A stretch of DNA of 46,124 bases. It comes from Deltaproteobacteria bacterium. Lineage in GTDB: Bacteria > Desulfobacterota > Desulfuromonadia > Geobacterales > Pseudopelobacteraceae. The notes beneath the pieces are model-generated. The model was not told the DNA's origin. It saw only the letters and a program-made list of their open reading frames with translations, and ran no database searches. Positions within the stretch are counted from its first letter, which is position 1, and each line of letters starts with the position of its first letter. Location: positions 1 to 46,124 of the forward strand of contig JAJYCS010000009.1 of assembly GCA_021778115.1 (NCBI GenBank), written 5' to 3'. Of this stretch, positions 28,608 to 37,419 are shown piece by piece. The position numbers and the translations under genes are program-made.

Positions 28608-29267
28608 ATGCGCCCATCGAATGCCCTGATAACCCCTGAAGGCTACCCGTTCATCGCCTACAGCTCCGGCCTGTTTCTGTTTCTGGCCGCCGGCAGCTGG
28701 TTGACCGGCTCGCTGGCCCTGGCGATCCCCGCAGTGATCGCCTTGCTGCTGACCGTTTTTGTGATATCGTTCTTCCGCAATCCTGAACGGCAGCCGCCGT
28801 CTGACGTCCAGTTGCTGGTTGCGCCTGCCGATGGCACGGTGGTCTATGTCGGCCCCGCCACCCAGGAACATCTGGGGGAGTGCCTGAAGATCAGCATCTT
28901 CATGTCGGTCTTCAACGTGCATGTCAACCGTGCCCCAGCCGCTGGCACGGTGGTAGAACGTTTTTACAAGGCGGGGAAGTTTTACGATGCCCGCCATCCC
29001 AAGGCCTCCTGCGAGAACGAACAGTGTGGCCTGGTGCTCAAAATCGACGGGGGAGTTAAGATCGCCTGTGTCCAGATTGCCGGGCTGGTGGCACGGCGGA
29101 TTCTCTGCTATGTGGATGCGGGTGATCGGCTGGAACGCGGCGCACGGTACGGTATGATCCGATTCGGCTCACGGGTCGATCTGTATCTGCCGGAGGGGAT
29201 TGAACCGATGGTGACCGTTGGACAGACCACCACTGCGGGGGTTACGGCGATGGCGAGGTTGCAGTGA
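28608..29267 (+). CDS. psd: Phosphatidylserine decarboxylase proenzyme (short type)
   Basis: Psd decarboxylates phosphatidylserine to phosphatidylethanolamine. The 219-residue protein is the short (~220 aa) class. Two hydrophobic stretches near the N-terminus (about 15-55) are followed by FFRNPERQPP, then VAPADGTVV, then SIFMSVFNVHVNRAPAAG. The self-cleavage site RFGSRVD has Gly187-Ser188; Ser188 becomes the pyruvoyl group. The downstream pssA overlaps it by 4 bp (GTGA), so the two consecutive steps of PE synthesis are translationally coupled. Confidence 0.96.
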   Translation: MRPSNALITPEGYPFIAYSSGLFLFLAAGSWLTGSLALAIPAVIALLLTVFVISFFRNPERQPPSDVQLLVAPADGTVVYVGPATQEHLGECLKISIFMSVFNVHVNRAPAAGTVVERFYKAGKFYDARHPKASCENEQCGLVLKIDGGVKIACVQIAGLVARRILCYVDAGDRLERGARYGMIRFGSRVDLYLPEGIEPMVTVGQTTTAGVTAMARLQ

Positions 29268-30091
29268 GCACCGATAAGGAACAGGGGCCGATGGACAGCG
29301 CCGAACAGCGGATATCAGGGCCGATTGAGAGACGGGAAAGCATCCGGCGTGGTATCTATCTGTTGCCGAACCTGATCACCGCCGGCAGCATGTTTGCCGG
29401 ATTCTACAGTATGATTGCGACCTTGAACGGCAATTACGGCACTGCCGCCACCTGGATATTCATATCGGCCATCTGTGACGGGTTGGACGGCAAGGTGGCC
29501 CGGCTGACCGGCACTACCAGCCAGTTCGGGGTGGAGTTCGATTCCCTGGCGGACCTGGTGGCCTTTGGCGTCACGCCTGGCTTGATGATGTACGCCTGGG
29601 CCCTCAAACCATTCGGTCGTCTGGGCTGGCTCGCGGCCTTCCTGTTTGTGGTCTGCGGCGCCCTGCGGCTGGCCCGTTTCAACGTGCAGGTGGCCACCGT
29701 GGAGAGCAAGCGGTTTGTCGGCCTGCCGATACCGGCCGCAGCCAGCATGGTGGCCTCAACTGTCCTGTTGTTCGACCATTTCGGCTGGCCCAGTTCCTTC
29801 AAGCGGTTGGCGATACTGACCTTGATCTATCTCCTGGCCTTTCTGATGGTCTCAAGCGTTAAGTACTATTCCTTCAAGGATCCGGAGTTAATCAAGCGTC
29901 AGCCGTTTAGTTTTCTGGTCCTCGCCGTGGTACTGCTGATCATTGTGGCCACGGAACCGGCGGTGATGGTCTTCGCACTGATGTCCTGCTATGTCCTGTC
30001 AGGGCCGGTGGGGTTCCTGGTGACCCTGCCGCGACGGCTCCGGTTGGAACGGGCTATTCACAAGGGGCATGGGGGACAGCATTCACTCTAG
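29264..30091 (+). CDS. pssA: CDP-diacylglycerol-serine O-phosphatidyltransferase
   Basis: PssA makes phosphatidylserine from CDP-diacylglycerol and serine in the membrane. The GTG start overlaps the psd stop and follows GAGG. The 275-residue protein has the CDP-alcohol phosphotransferase signature DGLDGKVARLTGTTSQFGVE then FDSLADL. Multiple hydrophobic helices follow, including LGWLAAFLFVVCGALRLARF and FSFLVLAVVLLIIVATEP. A second possible start is the ATG at 29291. The last 9 bases overlap convergently with the phosphodiesterase gene on the other strand. Confidence 0.96.
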   Translation: MSTDKEQGPMDSAEQRISGPIERRESIRRGIYLLPNLITAGSMFAGFYSMIATLNGNYGTAATWIFISAICDGLDGKVARLTGTTSQFGVEFDSLADLVAFGVTPGLMMYAWALKPFGRLGWLAAFLFVVCGALRLARFNVQVATVESKRFVGLPIPAAASMVASTVLLFDHFGWPSSFKRLAILTLIYLLAFLMVSSVKYYSFKDPELIKRQPFSFLVLAVVLLIIVATEPAVMVFALMSCYVLSGPVGFLVTLPRRLRLERAIHKGHGGQHSL

Positions 30092-30553
30092 CCGATGGAT
30101 GGTGGTGAGGATCCCGTCGGGCGTCAGGTCAAGGATGGCGTAGGAGAGGAACGGCGCTCTCCCCCAGAGGGTGCCCGGATTGAGGAGATGGATACCGTGC
30201 CGCTGTTCGGTCAACGCCTGATGGGTATGGCCGAACAGGATCAGCTCTGCCCCGAGCTCCCGGCCATGGGCGATCAGCGGTTCGAGCCCGGCCTTGACGC
30301 CGTAGCGGTCACCATGGGTGATCAGGACCTGTCGCCCGGCCAGAGTGACCAGCAGCTCCCGTGGGGCGGTGGAACCGTGGTCACAGTTGCCGGCCACCCG
30401 CAGGACGGTCACCCCCATAGTCAACGCGAGCAGTTGGGCGTCCTGTTCGCCGTCCCCGGTATGGATCACGGCCTCTACAGAGCCGGCCAGCCCATGCGCC
30501 TTGAAGAGGGTGCCGTCATTACCGTGGGAGTCTGAAACAACCAATAGACGCAT
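30083..30553 (-). CDS. YfcE/MJ0936-type metallophosphodiesterase
   Basis: This is a 156-residue calcineurin-like phosphoesterase. All metal-binding motifs are present: VVSDSHGN, HTGDGEQD, AGNCDHG, ITHGDRYG and FGHTHQA. Proteins of this subfamily hydrolyse phosphodiesters in vitro; the physiological substrate is uncertain. It is transcribed leftward against pssA and diverges from sppA across a 44-bp gap. A good AAGGAG lies 9 bases before its ATG. Confidence 0.92.
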   Translation of the reverse strand: MRLLVVSDSHGNDGTLFKAHGLAGSVEAVIHTGDGEQDAQLLALTMGVTVLRVAGNCDHGSTAPRELLVTLAGRQVLITHGDRYGVKAGLEPLIAHGRELGAELILFGHTHQALTEQRHGIHLLNPGTLWGRAPFLSYAILDLTPDGILTTIHRLE

Positions 30554-30597
30554 CCGGTGCTACTCCTTGTAAGAAGCCCCCTGCGGAGGCCTTTGTC

Positions 30598-31488
30598 ATG
30601 TCTGCCAAAAAGATGTTGCTGATCATCGTCGGGCTGTTCGCCGGCCTCTTCCTGCTGCTCGTCGGCTGTCTGCTCATGGTGCGGCTCGCGGTTACGTATG
30701 GTGAACATGACCGTGCCGACAACGCTCCCGGGGTGGGCCTGGTGGAGGTGAAGGGGATGATCGTGGACTCCCGTGAGCCGATCCGTCAACTGCGGTATTT
30801 CCTGAAGAAGGACAACGTCAAGGCCGTGGTGCTGCGGATCGATTCCCCCGGCGGTGTGGTGGGGCCGGCCCAGGAGATCTACGAGGAGGTCAAACGATTG
30901 GCCGCCAGGAAGAAGGTGGTGGTCTCCATGGGGAGTCTGGCCGCGTCAGGCGGTTATTATATCGCTGCCCCCGCCACGGAGATCTTTGCCAATCCCGGCA
31001 CCATCACCGCCAGCATCGGGGTGCTGATCAAGTTTTCCAATATCGAAGGGTTATTGGACAAGATAGGGATCACGTCCACCACCATCAAGACCGGCGCCTT
31101 CAAGGGGGCCGGCTCACCGGACAGGCCTCTCACCGCTGCGGACCGGGCCATGTTTCAGTCGGTGATCAACAACACCCACGAGCAATTTGTACGGGCTGTC
31201 GCCGAGGGACGCAAGCTGCCGGTGGCCGAGGTGCGTCGGATTGCCGACGGACGGATACTCTCCGGCGAGCAGGCCAAGGCGCTGCACCTGGTGGATCGTC
31301 TGGGTAATCTGCAGGACGCCATCGATGAGGCAGGCCGTCTTGCCGGGATCAGTGGTGAACCTGAGGTGATCCATCCGCCGAAGAAGAAGGTGAATTATCT
31401 TGACCTCCTCGCCACAGGCGCTGAGGAGACGTTCAGCAACACCGTGGGCAAGGCGGTTGGACGCGGTCTCCAGGTGGTCTACGAATAA
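30598..31488 (+). CDS. sppA: Signal peptide peptidase SppA (36K type)
   Basis: SppA is a membrane-anchored serine protease that degrades cleaved signal peptides. The 296-residue protein is the short single-domain form. An N-terminal membrane anchor (about 5-30, MLLIIVGLFAGLFLLLVGCL) precedes the ClpP-like fold with VVLRIDSPGGVVGPAQEI. The catalytic serine is in SLAASGGYYIA (Ser117) and the general-base lysine in GAFKGAGSP (Lys169). GGAGG precedes the ATG by 8 bases. It ends 11 bp from the convergent aroG gene, with no terminator visible between them. Confidence 0.95.
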   Translation: MSAKKMLLIIVGLFAGLFLLLVGCLLMVRLAVTYGEHDRADNAPGVGLVEVKGMIVDSREPIRQLRYFLKKDNVKAVVLRIDSPGGVVGPAQEIYEEVKRLAARKKVVVSMGSLAASGGYYIAAPATEIFANPGTITASIGVLIKFSNIEGLLDKIGITSTTIKTGAFKGAGSPDRPLTAADRAMFQSVINNTHEQFVRAVAEGRKLPVAEVRRIADGRILSGEQAKALHLVDRLGNLQDAIDEAGRLAGISGEPEVIHPPKKKVNYLDLLATGAEETFSNTVGKAVGRGLQVVYE

Positions 31489-31499
31489 TATTTCCCCCG

Positions 31500-32552
31500 T
31501 CAGTCACGTCGCTGCAGGCGGTGATGCATCGTAAGGAGTATCTCCTCGGTGGCCTCCCAGCTGATGCAGGCATCGGTGATGGAAACGCCGTACGTGAGGG
31601 TAGCCGGGTCGGTCGTGATCTTTTGATTGCCCTCTTTCAGCGAGCTTTCAATCATCAGGCCTGAAATGGACTGGTTGCCCGCCACGACCTGATCGATCGC
31701 CGCCTCAAGCACCTCCGGTTGACGACGGTAGTCCTTGTTTGAATTGCCGTGGCTGCAGTCGATCATAATGGTGGGGAACAGGCCGTTTTTGGTGAGCATC
31801 TCCTCAGTGTGGAGGATGTCTTCGGGGTGGTAGTTCGGTTTGCGTGATCCCCCTCGCAGGACGATATGGACATCGGGGTTGCCGGTGGTCTCAATGATCG
31901 ATGCCCGTCCCTCGCGGTTGATCCCCAGGAAGTGGTGAGCCGCTCGGGCGGCGATCATGGCGTCGATGGCGATCTGGAGGTTGCCGTCGGTGCCGTTTTT
32001 GAAGCCGATCGGAAAGGACAGTCCGCTGGCCAGTTCCCGGTGTGTCTGCGACTCCGTGGTGCGGGCGCCGATGGCCCCCCAGGAGATCAGGTCGGCCACG
32101 TATTCAGGGGTAATCGGGTCCAGCATCTCGTTGGCCACCGGTATCTCCAGGTCCGTGATCCGGCAGAGCAGGCTGCGGGCGATGCCCAGCCCCTTCGATA
32201 TCTGGTGGCTGTGGTTCATGTCCGGGTCGTTGATCAACCCCTTCCACCCCACCGTGGTACGGGGTTTTTCAAAGTATACCCGCATCACCAGCAGGAGTTG
32301 ATCGTCAACCCGCCGCGACAGGGCGCTCAAACGTTCGGCATATTCGAGGGCCATGACAGGGTCATGGATCGAACAGGGACCTACCACCACCATCAGACGG
32401 CGGTCACGGCGCTGGATGATCTCCTTGATCCGTTCCCGGCTGCGTGAGACAAACTCGCGGGCGGTGTCGGACATCGGGAAGACCTGGCGCAGGTCGGCTG
32501 GGGCGATGATGGGGGTAATACCGGATACTTTCAGGTTGTTGGTCTTGATCAT
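31500..32552 (-). CDS. aroG: 3-deoxy-7-phosphoheptulonate synthase (class I, AroG type)
   Basis: DAHP synthase condenses phosphoenolpyruvate and erythrose 4-phosphate, the entry to aromatic amino acid synthesis. From the ATG at 32552 (MIKTNNLKVSGITPIIAP), with GAGG upstream, it has 350 residues, typical of the AroF/G/H family. Motifs are VVVGPCSIHDPVMALEYAER, MRVYFEKPRTTVGWKG, IGARTTESQTHRELASG, FKNGTDGNLQIA and IDCSHGNSNKDYRRQ. The feedback class (Phe, Tyr or Trp) cannot be read with confidence. It is the only leftward gene besides yfcE in this half and diverges from gmhB. Confidence 0.97.
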   Translation of the reverse strand: MIKTNNLKVSGITPIIAPADLRQVFPMSDTAREFVSRSRERIKEIIQRRDRRLMVVVGPCSIHDPVMALEYAERLSALSRRVDDQLLLVMRVYFEKPRTTVGWKGLINDPDMNHSHQISKGLGIARSLLCRITDLEIPVANEMLDPITPEYVADLISWGAIGARTTESQTHRELASGLSFPIGFKNGTDGNLQIAIDAMIAARAAHHFLGINREGRASIIETTGNPDVHIVLRGGSRKPNYHPEDILHTEEMLTKNGLFPTIMIDCSHGNSNKDYRRQPEVLEAAIDQVVAGNQSISGLMIESSLKEGNQKITTDPATLTYGVSITDACISWEATEEILLTMHHRLQRRD

Positions 32553-32590
32553 GGCTCGGGCCTCGCTGGGCAATCTTGGCAGAATGTGCA

Positions 32591-32620
32591 TTTGTACTGG
32601 ATCGGAGCCTTCATTGTCAA
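32591..32620 (-). promoter_or_regulatory. Putative promoter of aroG
   Basis: On the minus strand a consensus TTGACA (32615-32620) is followed after 18 bp by TACAAA (32591-32596), 38 bases upstream of the aroG ATG. It lies in the 88-bp gap shared with the divergent gmhB gene. Confidence 0.5.
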
Positions 32621-32640
32621 ATTCAAACAGGCTGCAGGGT

Positions 32641-33189
32641 ATGAGACGGGCCGTCTTTCTTGACCGTGACGGGACGTTGAATCTGGAGAAGGAGTATCTG
32701 TACCGACCGGAGGAGTGTGAACTGGTCCCCGGCGCCGCTCAGGCGATCCGACGTCTGAACGAGGCCGGTTGGCTGGTGGTGGTGGTAACCAACCAGTCCG
32801 GCGTTGCCCGCGGTTACTACGGGGAGCGGGAGGTACAGCTGCTGCATCGCCATATTGCGGCGGAACTGGCGAGAGGCGGCGGGGAGGTGGCGGGCTGGTA
32901 TTACTGCCCGCACCACCCCGATGGCCTCCCACCGTACAACCGGGTCTGCAACTGTCGCAAACCGCTGCCGGGCATGCTGGAACAGGCCGCCCGAGAGTTG
33001 GAGATAGATCTGGGCAGTTCCTGGATGGTGGGTGACAAGCTGGTCGATCTGGAGGCCGGTCTGGCTGCCGGCTGCAGACCGGTGTTGGTGCGTACCGGTT
33101 ATGGACGGCTGGAGGCGGGCCGCCTGCCGCCAGGGGCGCCGGTCTGTGCCGACCTCATCGCTGCGGTCGAGATGATCCTGGCGGTTTGA
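32641..33189 (+). CDS. gmhB: D-glycero-D-manno-heptose 1,7-bisphosphate 7-phosphatase
   Basis: GmhB removes the 7-phosphate in ADP-heptose synthesis for LPS inner core. The 182-residue HAD-family protein starts MRRAVFLDRDGTLN (nucleophile Asp8, acid/base Asp10). It has VVVTNQSGVARGYY, the zinc-binding loop YYCPHHPDGLPPYNRVCNC followed by RKP, and the WMVGDKLVDLEAG motif. No good ribosome binding site precedes the ATG at 32641, but the fold begins at this methionine. It is followed after 59 bp by rmlA, another surface-sugar gene. Confidence 0.95.
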   Translation: MRRAVFLDRDGTLNLEKEYLYRPEECELVPGAAQAIRRLNEAGWLVVVVTNQSGVARGYYGEREVQLLHRHIAAELARGGGEVAGWYYCPHHPDGLPPYNRVCNCRKPLPGMLEQAARELEIDLGSSWMVGDKLVDLEAGLAAGCRPVLVRTGYGRLEAGRLPPGAPVCADLIAAVEMILAV

Positions 33190-33248
33190 CACCGCTCAAA
33201 GGCTGTGCTACTGCATAACATTTCACAGAGTGCCGGAAAGGAAGAACT

Positions 33249-34142
33249 ATGTCGCCGATACGCAAAGGGATCGTGCTGGCCGGCGGGGCAGGCAGCCGCC
33301 TCTATCCGCTGACGCTGGTGGCCAGCAAACAGCTGCAACCGGTCTATGACAAACCGATGATCTATTACCCCCTGGCCACTCTGATGGCGGCGGGGATTCG
33401 TGATATACTGCTGATCTCCACCCCCCACGATACCCCCCGGTTTCAAGCCCTGCTGGGTGACGGGTCACGCTGGGGGATCCGGCTTACCTATGCGGTCCAG
33501 CCAGAGCCGAAGGGGATCGCCCAGGCGTTTTTAGTGGGGGAATCGTTCATCAATCATGAACCGGTCTGCCTGATCCTGGGGGACAATATCTTTTACGGCA
33601 AGATGCATCTCGACCGCCTGGTGGCCGGCTTTCAGGGGGGCGCGAAGGTGTTCGGCTACTACGTGCACGATCCTGAACGGTATGGTGTGGTGGAGTTTGA
33701 TTCAGCCGACCGGGTGCTTTCCATCGAGGAGAAACCGAAGGCGCCCAAATCAAATTATGCCGTGCCGGGGCTGTACCTGTATGACGGCAATGTGGTGGAG
33801 ATCACCCGTACCATCACCCCTTCGCCCCGCGGTGAACTGGAGATCACCGATGTCAACCTGACCTATCTGCGTCGGGGCGAACTGTCGGTGGAACGTCTGG
33901 GCCGGGGGATCGCCTGGTTGGATACCGGCACCCATAAATCGTTACTGGAGGCCAGTAATTTCATAGAGACCCTGGAAGCCCGGCAGGGGTTGAAGATCGC
34001 CTGCCTGGAGGAGATCGCCCTGCATCGGGGGTTCATGGATGCTGCCGCCATGGAGGTGGTCATTGCCGCAACCCCGGCCTCATCGTACCGGGAGTATCTG
34101 CAGCGGGTACTGCAGGAGGCCCGCTGTGGCCTGACGGCCTGA
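33249..34142 (+). CDS. rmlA: Glucose-1-phosphate thymidylyltransferase
   Basis: RmlA (RfbA) makes dTDP-glucose from glucose 1-phosphate and dTTP for rhamnose and other deoxysugars of surface polysaccharides. The 297-residue protein has the nucleotidyltransferase motif [17 protein letters not shown], the [16 protein letters not shown] segment, [15 protein letters not shown] and [11 protein letters not shown]. Further on come [32 protein letters not shown] and, at the C-terminal end, AIEE-type helices, all as expected. AAGGAAG precedes the ATG. The other rml genes are not nearby, so this copy stands alone beside gmhB and mreC. Confidence 0.95.
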   Translation: MSPIRKGIVLAGGAGSRLYPLTLVASKQLQPVYDKPMIYYPLATLMAAGIRDILLISTPHDTPRFQALLGDGSRWGIRLTYAVQPEPKGIAQAFLVGESFINHEPVCLILGDNIFYGKMHLDRLVAGFQGGAKVFGYYVHDPERYGVVEFDSADRVLSIEEKPKAPKSNYAVPGLYLYDGNVVEITRTITPSPRGELEITDVNLTYLRRGELSVERLGRGIAWLDTGTHKSLLEASNFIETLEARQGLKIACLEEIALHRGFMDAAAMEVVIAATPASSYREYLQRVLQEARCGLTA

Positions 34143-34160
34143 TGCTGACCCTGATTACCC

Positions 34161-34985
34161 ATGTTTGAATTTTTTCGTAAATACCTCCTCTCTCTGACGG
34201 TGGGGATCGTCCTCTTGGCGGCCCTGATCTTCTATTCCCTCAACCTGCCTCACGCCAGAGAGGCCAATATCCTTGAACGAGGTGTGGGCGCCGTGCTGGC
34301 CCCGGTGTTGACACCGGTGGCCCGCATCGCCGTCCTGCCGGAACAGCTCTGGAACAACTACCTCGATCTGGTTGGGGCGCGGCGGGAAAACCTTCGTCTG
34401 CGTGAGGATATCAAGACCCTCAATCAGTCCCTTGCCGCTGCCGGCGAGGCGCTGCATGAAAACGAACGCCTGAGGAGTCTATTGGAAATGCGCAGGACGG
34501 TGCATGACCCGACGGTTGCCGCTGCGGTGATCGGCGAGGATGTGACGCCGTGGTTCCGGACCCTGACGATTGACCGTGGCGCATCCAGCGGGATCACGGA
34601 GGGGATGCCGGTGCTGGCCGCCGGTGGCGTGGTGGGGCAGACCATCAAGGTGACGGGCAACAGCTGTCGTGTATTGCTTCTCACGGACCACGCAAGCGGC
34701 ATTGCCGCCCTTATCCAGCGATCACGGGCCCGTGGGGTAGTGCGGGGTGAGGGTGATGCACGCTGCTCATTGGAGTTCTCCATGCGGGACGAAGATGTCA
34801 CCGTGGGGGATCTGGTGGTCACCTCCGGTGTGGGCGGAGTCTTTGCCAAAGGTCTGCCGATCGGTACCGTGACCATGGTGAAAAAGGGTCAGTACGGCAT
34901 ATTTCAGACCGTTACCATCAAGCCGGCGGTGAGCATTGCCCACCTTGAAGAGGTGCTGGTGGTGCTCCGGACCCCACAGGATTGA
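34161..34985 (+). CDS. mreC: Rod shape-determining protein MreC
   Basis: MreC is the periplasmic scaffold of the rod elongation machinery that activates PBP2-RodA. The 274-residue protein has an N-terminal membrane anchor (about 8-28), a coiled-coil-like region (about 70-110, ENLRLREDIKTLNQSLAAAG then EALHENERLRSLLEMRR) and the two-barrel MreC domain with VIGEDVTPWFRTLTIDRG and VVTSGVGGVFAKGLPIG. It is the first gene of an mreC-mreD-mrdA-rodA set. MreB is not adjacent in this window. Confidence 0.97.
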   Translation: MFEFFRKYLLSLTVGIVLLAALIFYSLNLPHAREANILERGVGAVLAPVLTPVARIAVLPEQLWNNYLDLVGARRENLRLREDIKTLNQSLAAAGEALHENERLRSLLEMRRTVHDPTVAAAVIGEDVTPWFRTLTIDRGASSGITEGMPVLAAGGVVGQTIKVTGNSCRVLLLTDHASGIAALIQRSRARGVVRGEGDARCSLEFSMRDEDVTVGDLVVTSGVGGVFAKGLPIGTVTMVKKGQYGIFQTVTIKPAVSIAHLEEVLVVLRTPQD

Positions 34986-34993
34986 CGACCCCC

Positions 34994-35482
34994 ATGCGTT
35001 CATTTCTGACCGGCCTGCTGGTGCTGCTGCTGGTGGTGGCGATGCAGGCCTCCATCCTTCCGCTGTATCTTGAACCGGCCTTTAGCCCTGACCTGCTCCT
35101 GCTGCTGATGGTCTATCTGGCGTTGCGGGCCCCCACCCGCCTCAGCCTGCCGGCAGCCTACGGCCTGGGCCTCCTCAAGGACTGCCTGAGCGGTATCTAT
35201 CTCGGCCTGAACGGGTTGTCGTTTCTGGTGGTCTATCTCCTCCTCAAATCGGTCGCAGAACGGCTTTATGTACAGAGCTGCCTCCTGTTCGTGCTGACCG
35301 TGGCGGCGGCAACGGTTGGCGCCATCGTCATGAACGGCCTGTTGTTGCTGCTCTTCTCGCAGGGTACCGGCCTGTTTGCCACACTCCTCCCCCTGATCGT
35401 CCCGCAACTGCTGGTGAACGCCTTTGTGGCCTCCCTGGTGGCTGCGGTACCCGATTGCACCCCACCCAGGCCCGCGTCATGA
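34994..35482 (+). CDS. mreD: Rod shape-determining protein MreD
   Basis: MreD is a small integral membrane partner of MreC in cell elongation. From the ATG at 34994 it has 162 residues with about five hydrophobic helices, for example FLTGLLVLLLVVAMQASILP and LLFVLTVAAATVGAIVMNGL. A FSPDLLLLLMVYLALR segment and YGLGLLKDCLSGIYLGLNGL are also recognisable. A TTG at 34982, inside the mreC stop region, is an alternative start. The end overlaps the PBP2 start (ATGA). Confidence 0.92.
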   Translation: MRSFLTGLLVLLLVVAMQASILPLYLEPAFSPDLLLLLMVYLALRAPTRLSLPAAYGLGLLKDCLSGIYLGLNGLSFLVVYLLLKSVAERLYVQSCLLFVLTVAAATVGAIVMNGLLLLLFSQGTGLFATLLPLIVPQLLVNAFVASLVAAVPDCTPPRPAS

Positions 35483-37419
35483 TCAAAGAGCAACGGTATG
35501 TACGGGAGGTGGCACAGCCAAAACGGCGGATTACGCTGTTGGTCTTCGGCGTCCTGATCGTCTTCGCCCTGCTGGTGGTGCGGCTCTGGTACCTGCAGAT
35601 CCTCTATGTCGATAAATACCGGGCGCTTTCCGAAAACAACCGGTTACGCTTTCTGCCGGTGGCTGCAGCCCGGGGGGCGCTGATGGACCGTAACGGCACC
35701 GTCCTGGTCGGCAACCAGCCTTCCTTCAGCCTCACGCTGATCCCCCAGGAGATCCAGGATGTTGAGGCGACGCTGGATCGTCTGGCCAAACTGCTGGGGC
35801 TGGATCGGACCGAGATGGAGGATCGCTGGCAGAAGGGGAAGGGACGGGCCCGCTACTACCCGGTGGTGGTTGCAACCAACCTCTCCCGTGATCAGGTTGA
35901 GAAGGTGGAGGAGAACCGGTTGCGGCTCCCCGGCGTCGAGATCGCCATGAAGCCGGTCCGGGAGTACGCCTTCAAACAGTCGGCCGCCCATCTCTTGGGC
36001 TACATCGGCGAGGTCTCCGAGAAAGAGTTGGATAGTGCCCCCTACAACGAGTACAACCCGGGCGATTATGTGGGTAAGAACGGTATTGAAAAGGCCTGGG
36101 AGCAGGAGCTGCACGGAGAGGACGGCGGGCGCCAGTTGGAGGTGGACTCCCGTGGCCGGGTGCTGCGTGTCCTGAACGAGGTCCGTCCTTCCGTGGGGAA
36201 CAGTTTGGTGCTGACCATCGACGAGCGTCTCCAGCAGGCCGCTGAACGGGCCTTTGGCGATAAGGCCGGCGCCGCCGTCGTCATGGATGTCCATACGGGG
36301 GAGGTGCTGGCCTTTGTCAGCAGTCCCACCTTTGACCCCGCCCTGTTTGCCGGCAAGATCCCGACCGATATCTGGGAGAAATATCTGAAGGATCCCCGCC
36401 ACCCCCTGGAGGACAAGGCCTTGTCGGGTCTCTATCCCCCGGGCTCAACCTTCAAGATGATTACCGCGTTGGCCGGCCTTGAGGACGGCGTTATTGATGA
36501 CGCCACGACCGTTACCTGTACCGGCAGCTATACCCTGGGCAAGGCCACGTACCACTGCTGGAAACGGGGGGGGCACGGCATCGTCAATCTTCGTAGCGCC
36601 CTTAAAGAATCCTGCGATGTCTACTTCTACCAGCTGGGGGTGCGCCTGGGGATTGACCGTCTGGCTGCGATGTGCCGACAGTTTGGTCTGGGACAGGCGT
36701 TGGGGATCGGCCTGCCGGGTGAAAAGAAGGGGTTGATCCCCGACACGGCCTGGAAACTGAAACGGTTCGGTAAACGGTGGCTCCCTGGTGATACGCCGCC
36801 GGCTGCCATAGGTCAGGGCTATGTCCTGGTCACCCCGATTCAGTTGGCCTCCATGGTCTCCACCATCGCCAACGAGGGCACGGTGCTGCGGCCCCGTCTG
36901 GTCAGGGAGGTGGTGGACGCCGATGGCAAGGTGCTCAAGACCTTTGCCCCGGTGGTGCTGGAACGGGTTGCGGCCAGTCCTGCCGATTTCAGACTGGTGA
37001 AGCAGGGGCTGTATGCCGTAGTGAACGACCCCGGCGGGACCGGAGCGGCGGCCCGGCTGGGTGATCTGAAGGTTGCTGGCAAGACCGGCACCTCCCAGGT
37101 GGTCAAGCTGGGTGAGGACCGTAAGCGCCACCTCGCCTACCAGTATCAGGATCATGCCCTGTTTGCCGGTTTTGCCCCGTATGACAACCCGGAGGTGGCG
37201 GTGGCGGTGGTGGTGGAACATGGCGGCAGCGGCGGCCATGCGGCGGCGCCGATTGCCGGACAGATCTTCCGGGCCTGGGCCGATCTGAAAAAACCGGCCC
37301 CCCGCCCCCTCCCCCCTCCTGCCGATCGGACCCCCGCCGAGCCGGCGCCCGCGGCCATACTGCCGCCAGGGCAGACTGAACAGGCGGGACAGCCTGCTGC
37401 CGAGGAGCAGAACCGATGA
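35479..37419 (+). CDS. mrdA: Penicillin-binding protein 2 (elongation transpeptidase)
   Basis: MrdA is the class B PBP that crosslinks peptidoglycan during elongation together with RodA. From the ATG at 35479 (MIKEQRYVREVAQPKRR) it has 646 residues. A membrane anchor (about 18-41) is followed by the PBP dimerisation domain (LPGVEIAMKPVREYAFKQSA). The transpeptidase domain has the nucleophile in PPGSTFKM (Ser323, Lys326), the SCD motif at Ser378 (SCDVYFYQLG) and the KTGTSQV motif at Lys535. The C-terminal ~45 residues are Pro/Ala-rich and probably disordered. It overlaps rodA by 4 bp. Confidence 0.97.
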   Translation: MIKEQRYVREVAQPKRRITLLVFGVLIVFALLVVRLWYLQILYVDKYRALSENNRLRFLPVAAARGALMDRNGTVLVGNQPSFSLTLIPQEIQDVEATLDRLAKLLGLDRTEMEDRWQKGKGRARYYPVVVATNLSRDQVEKVEENRLRLPGVEIAMKPVREYAFKQSAAHLLGYIGEVSEKELDSAPYNEYNPGDYVGKNGIEKAWEQELHGEDGGRQLEVDSRGRVLRVLNEVRPSVGNSLVLTIDERLQQAAERAFGDKAGAAVVMDVHTGEVLAFVSSPTFDPALFAGKIPTDIWEKYLKDPRHPLEDKALSGLYPPGSTFKMITALAGLEDGVIDDATTVTCTGSYTLGKATYHCWKRGGHGIVNLRSALKESCDVYFYQLGVRLGIDRLAAMCRQFGLGQALGIGLPGEKKGLIPDTAWKLKRFGKRWLPGDTPPAAIGQGYVLVTPIQLASMVSTIANEGTVLRPRLVREVVDADGKVLKTFAPVVLERVAASPADFRLVKQGLYAVVNDPGGTGAAARLGDLKVAGKTGTSQVVKLGEDRKRHLAYQYQDHALFAGFAPYDNPEVAVAVVVEHGGSGGHAAAPIAGQIFRAWADLKKPAPRPLPPPADRTPAEPAPAAILPPGQTEQAGQPAAEEQNR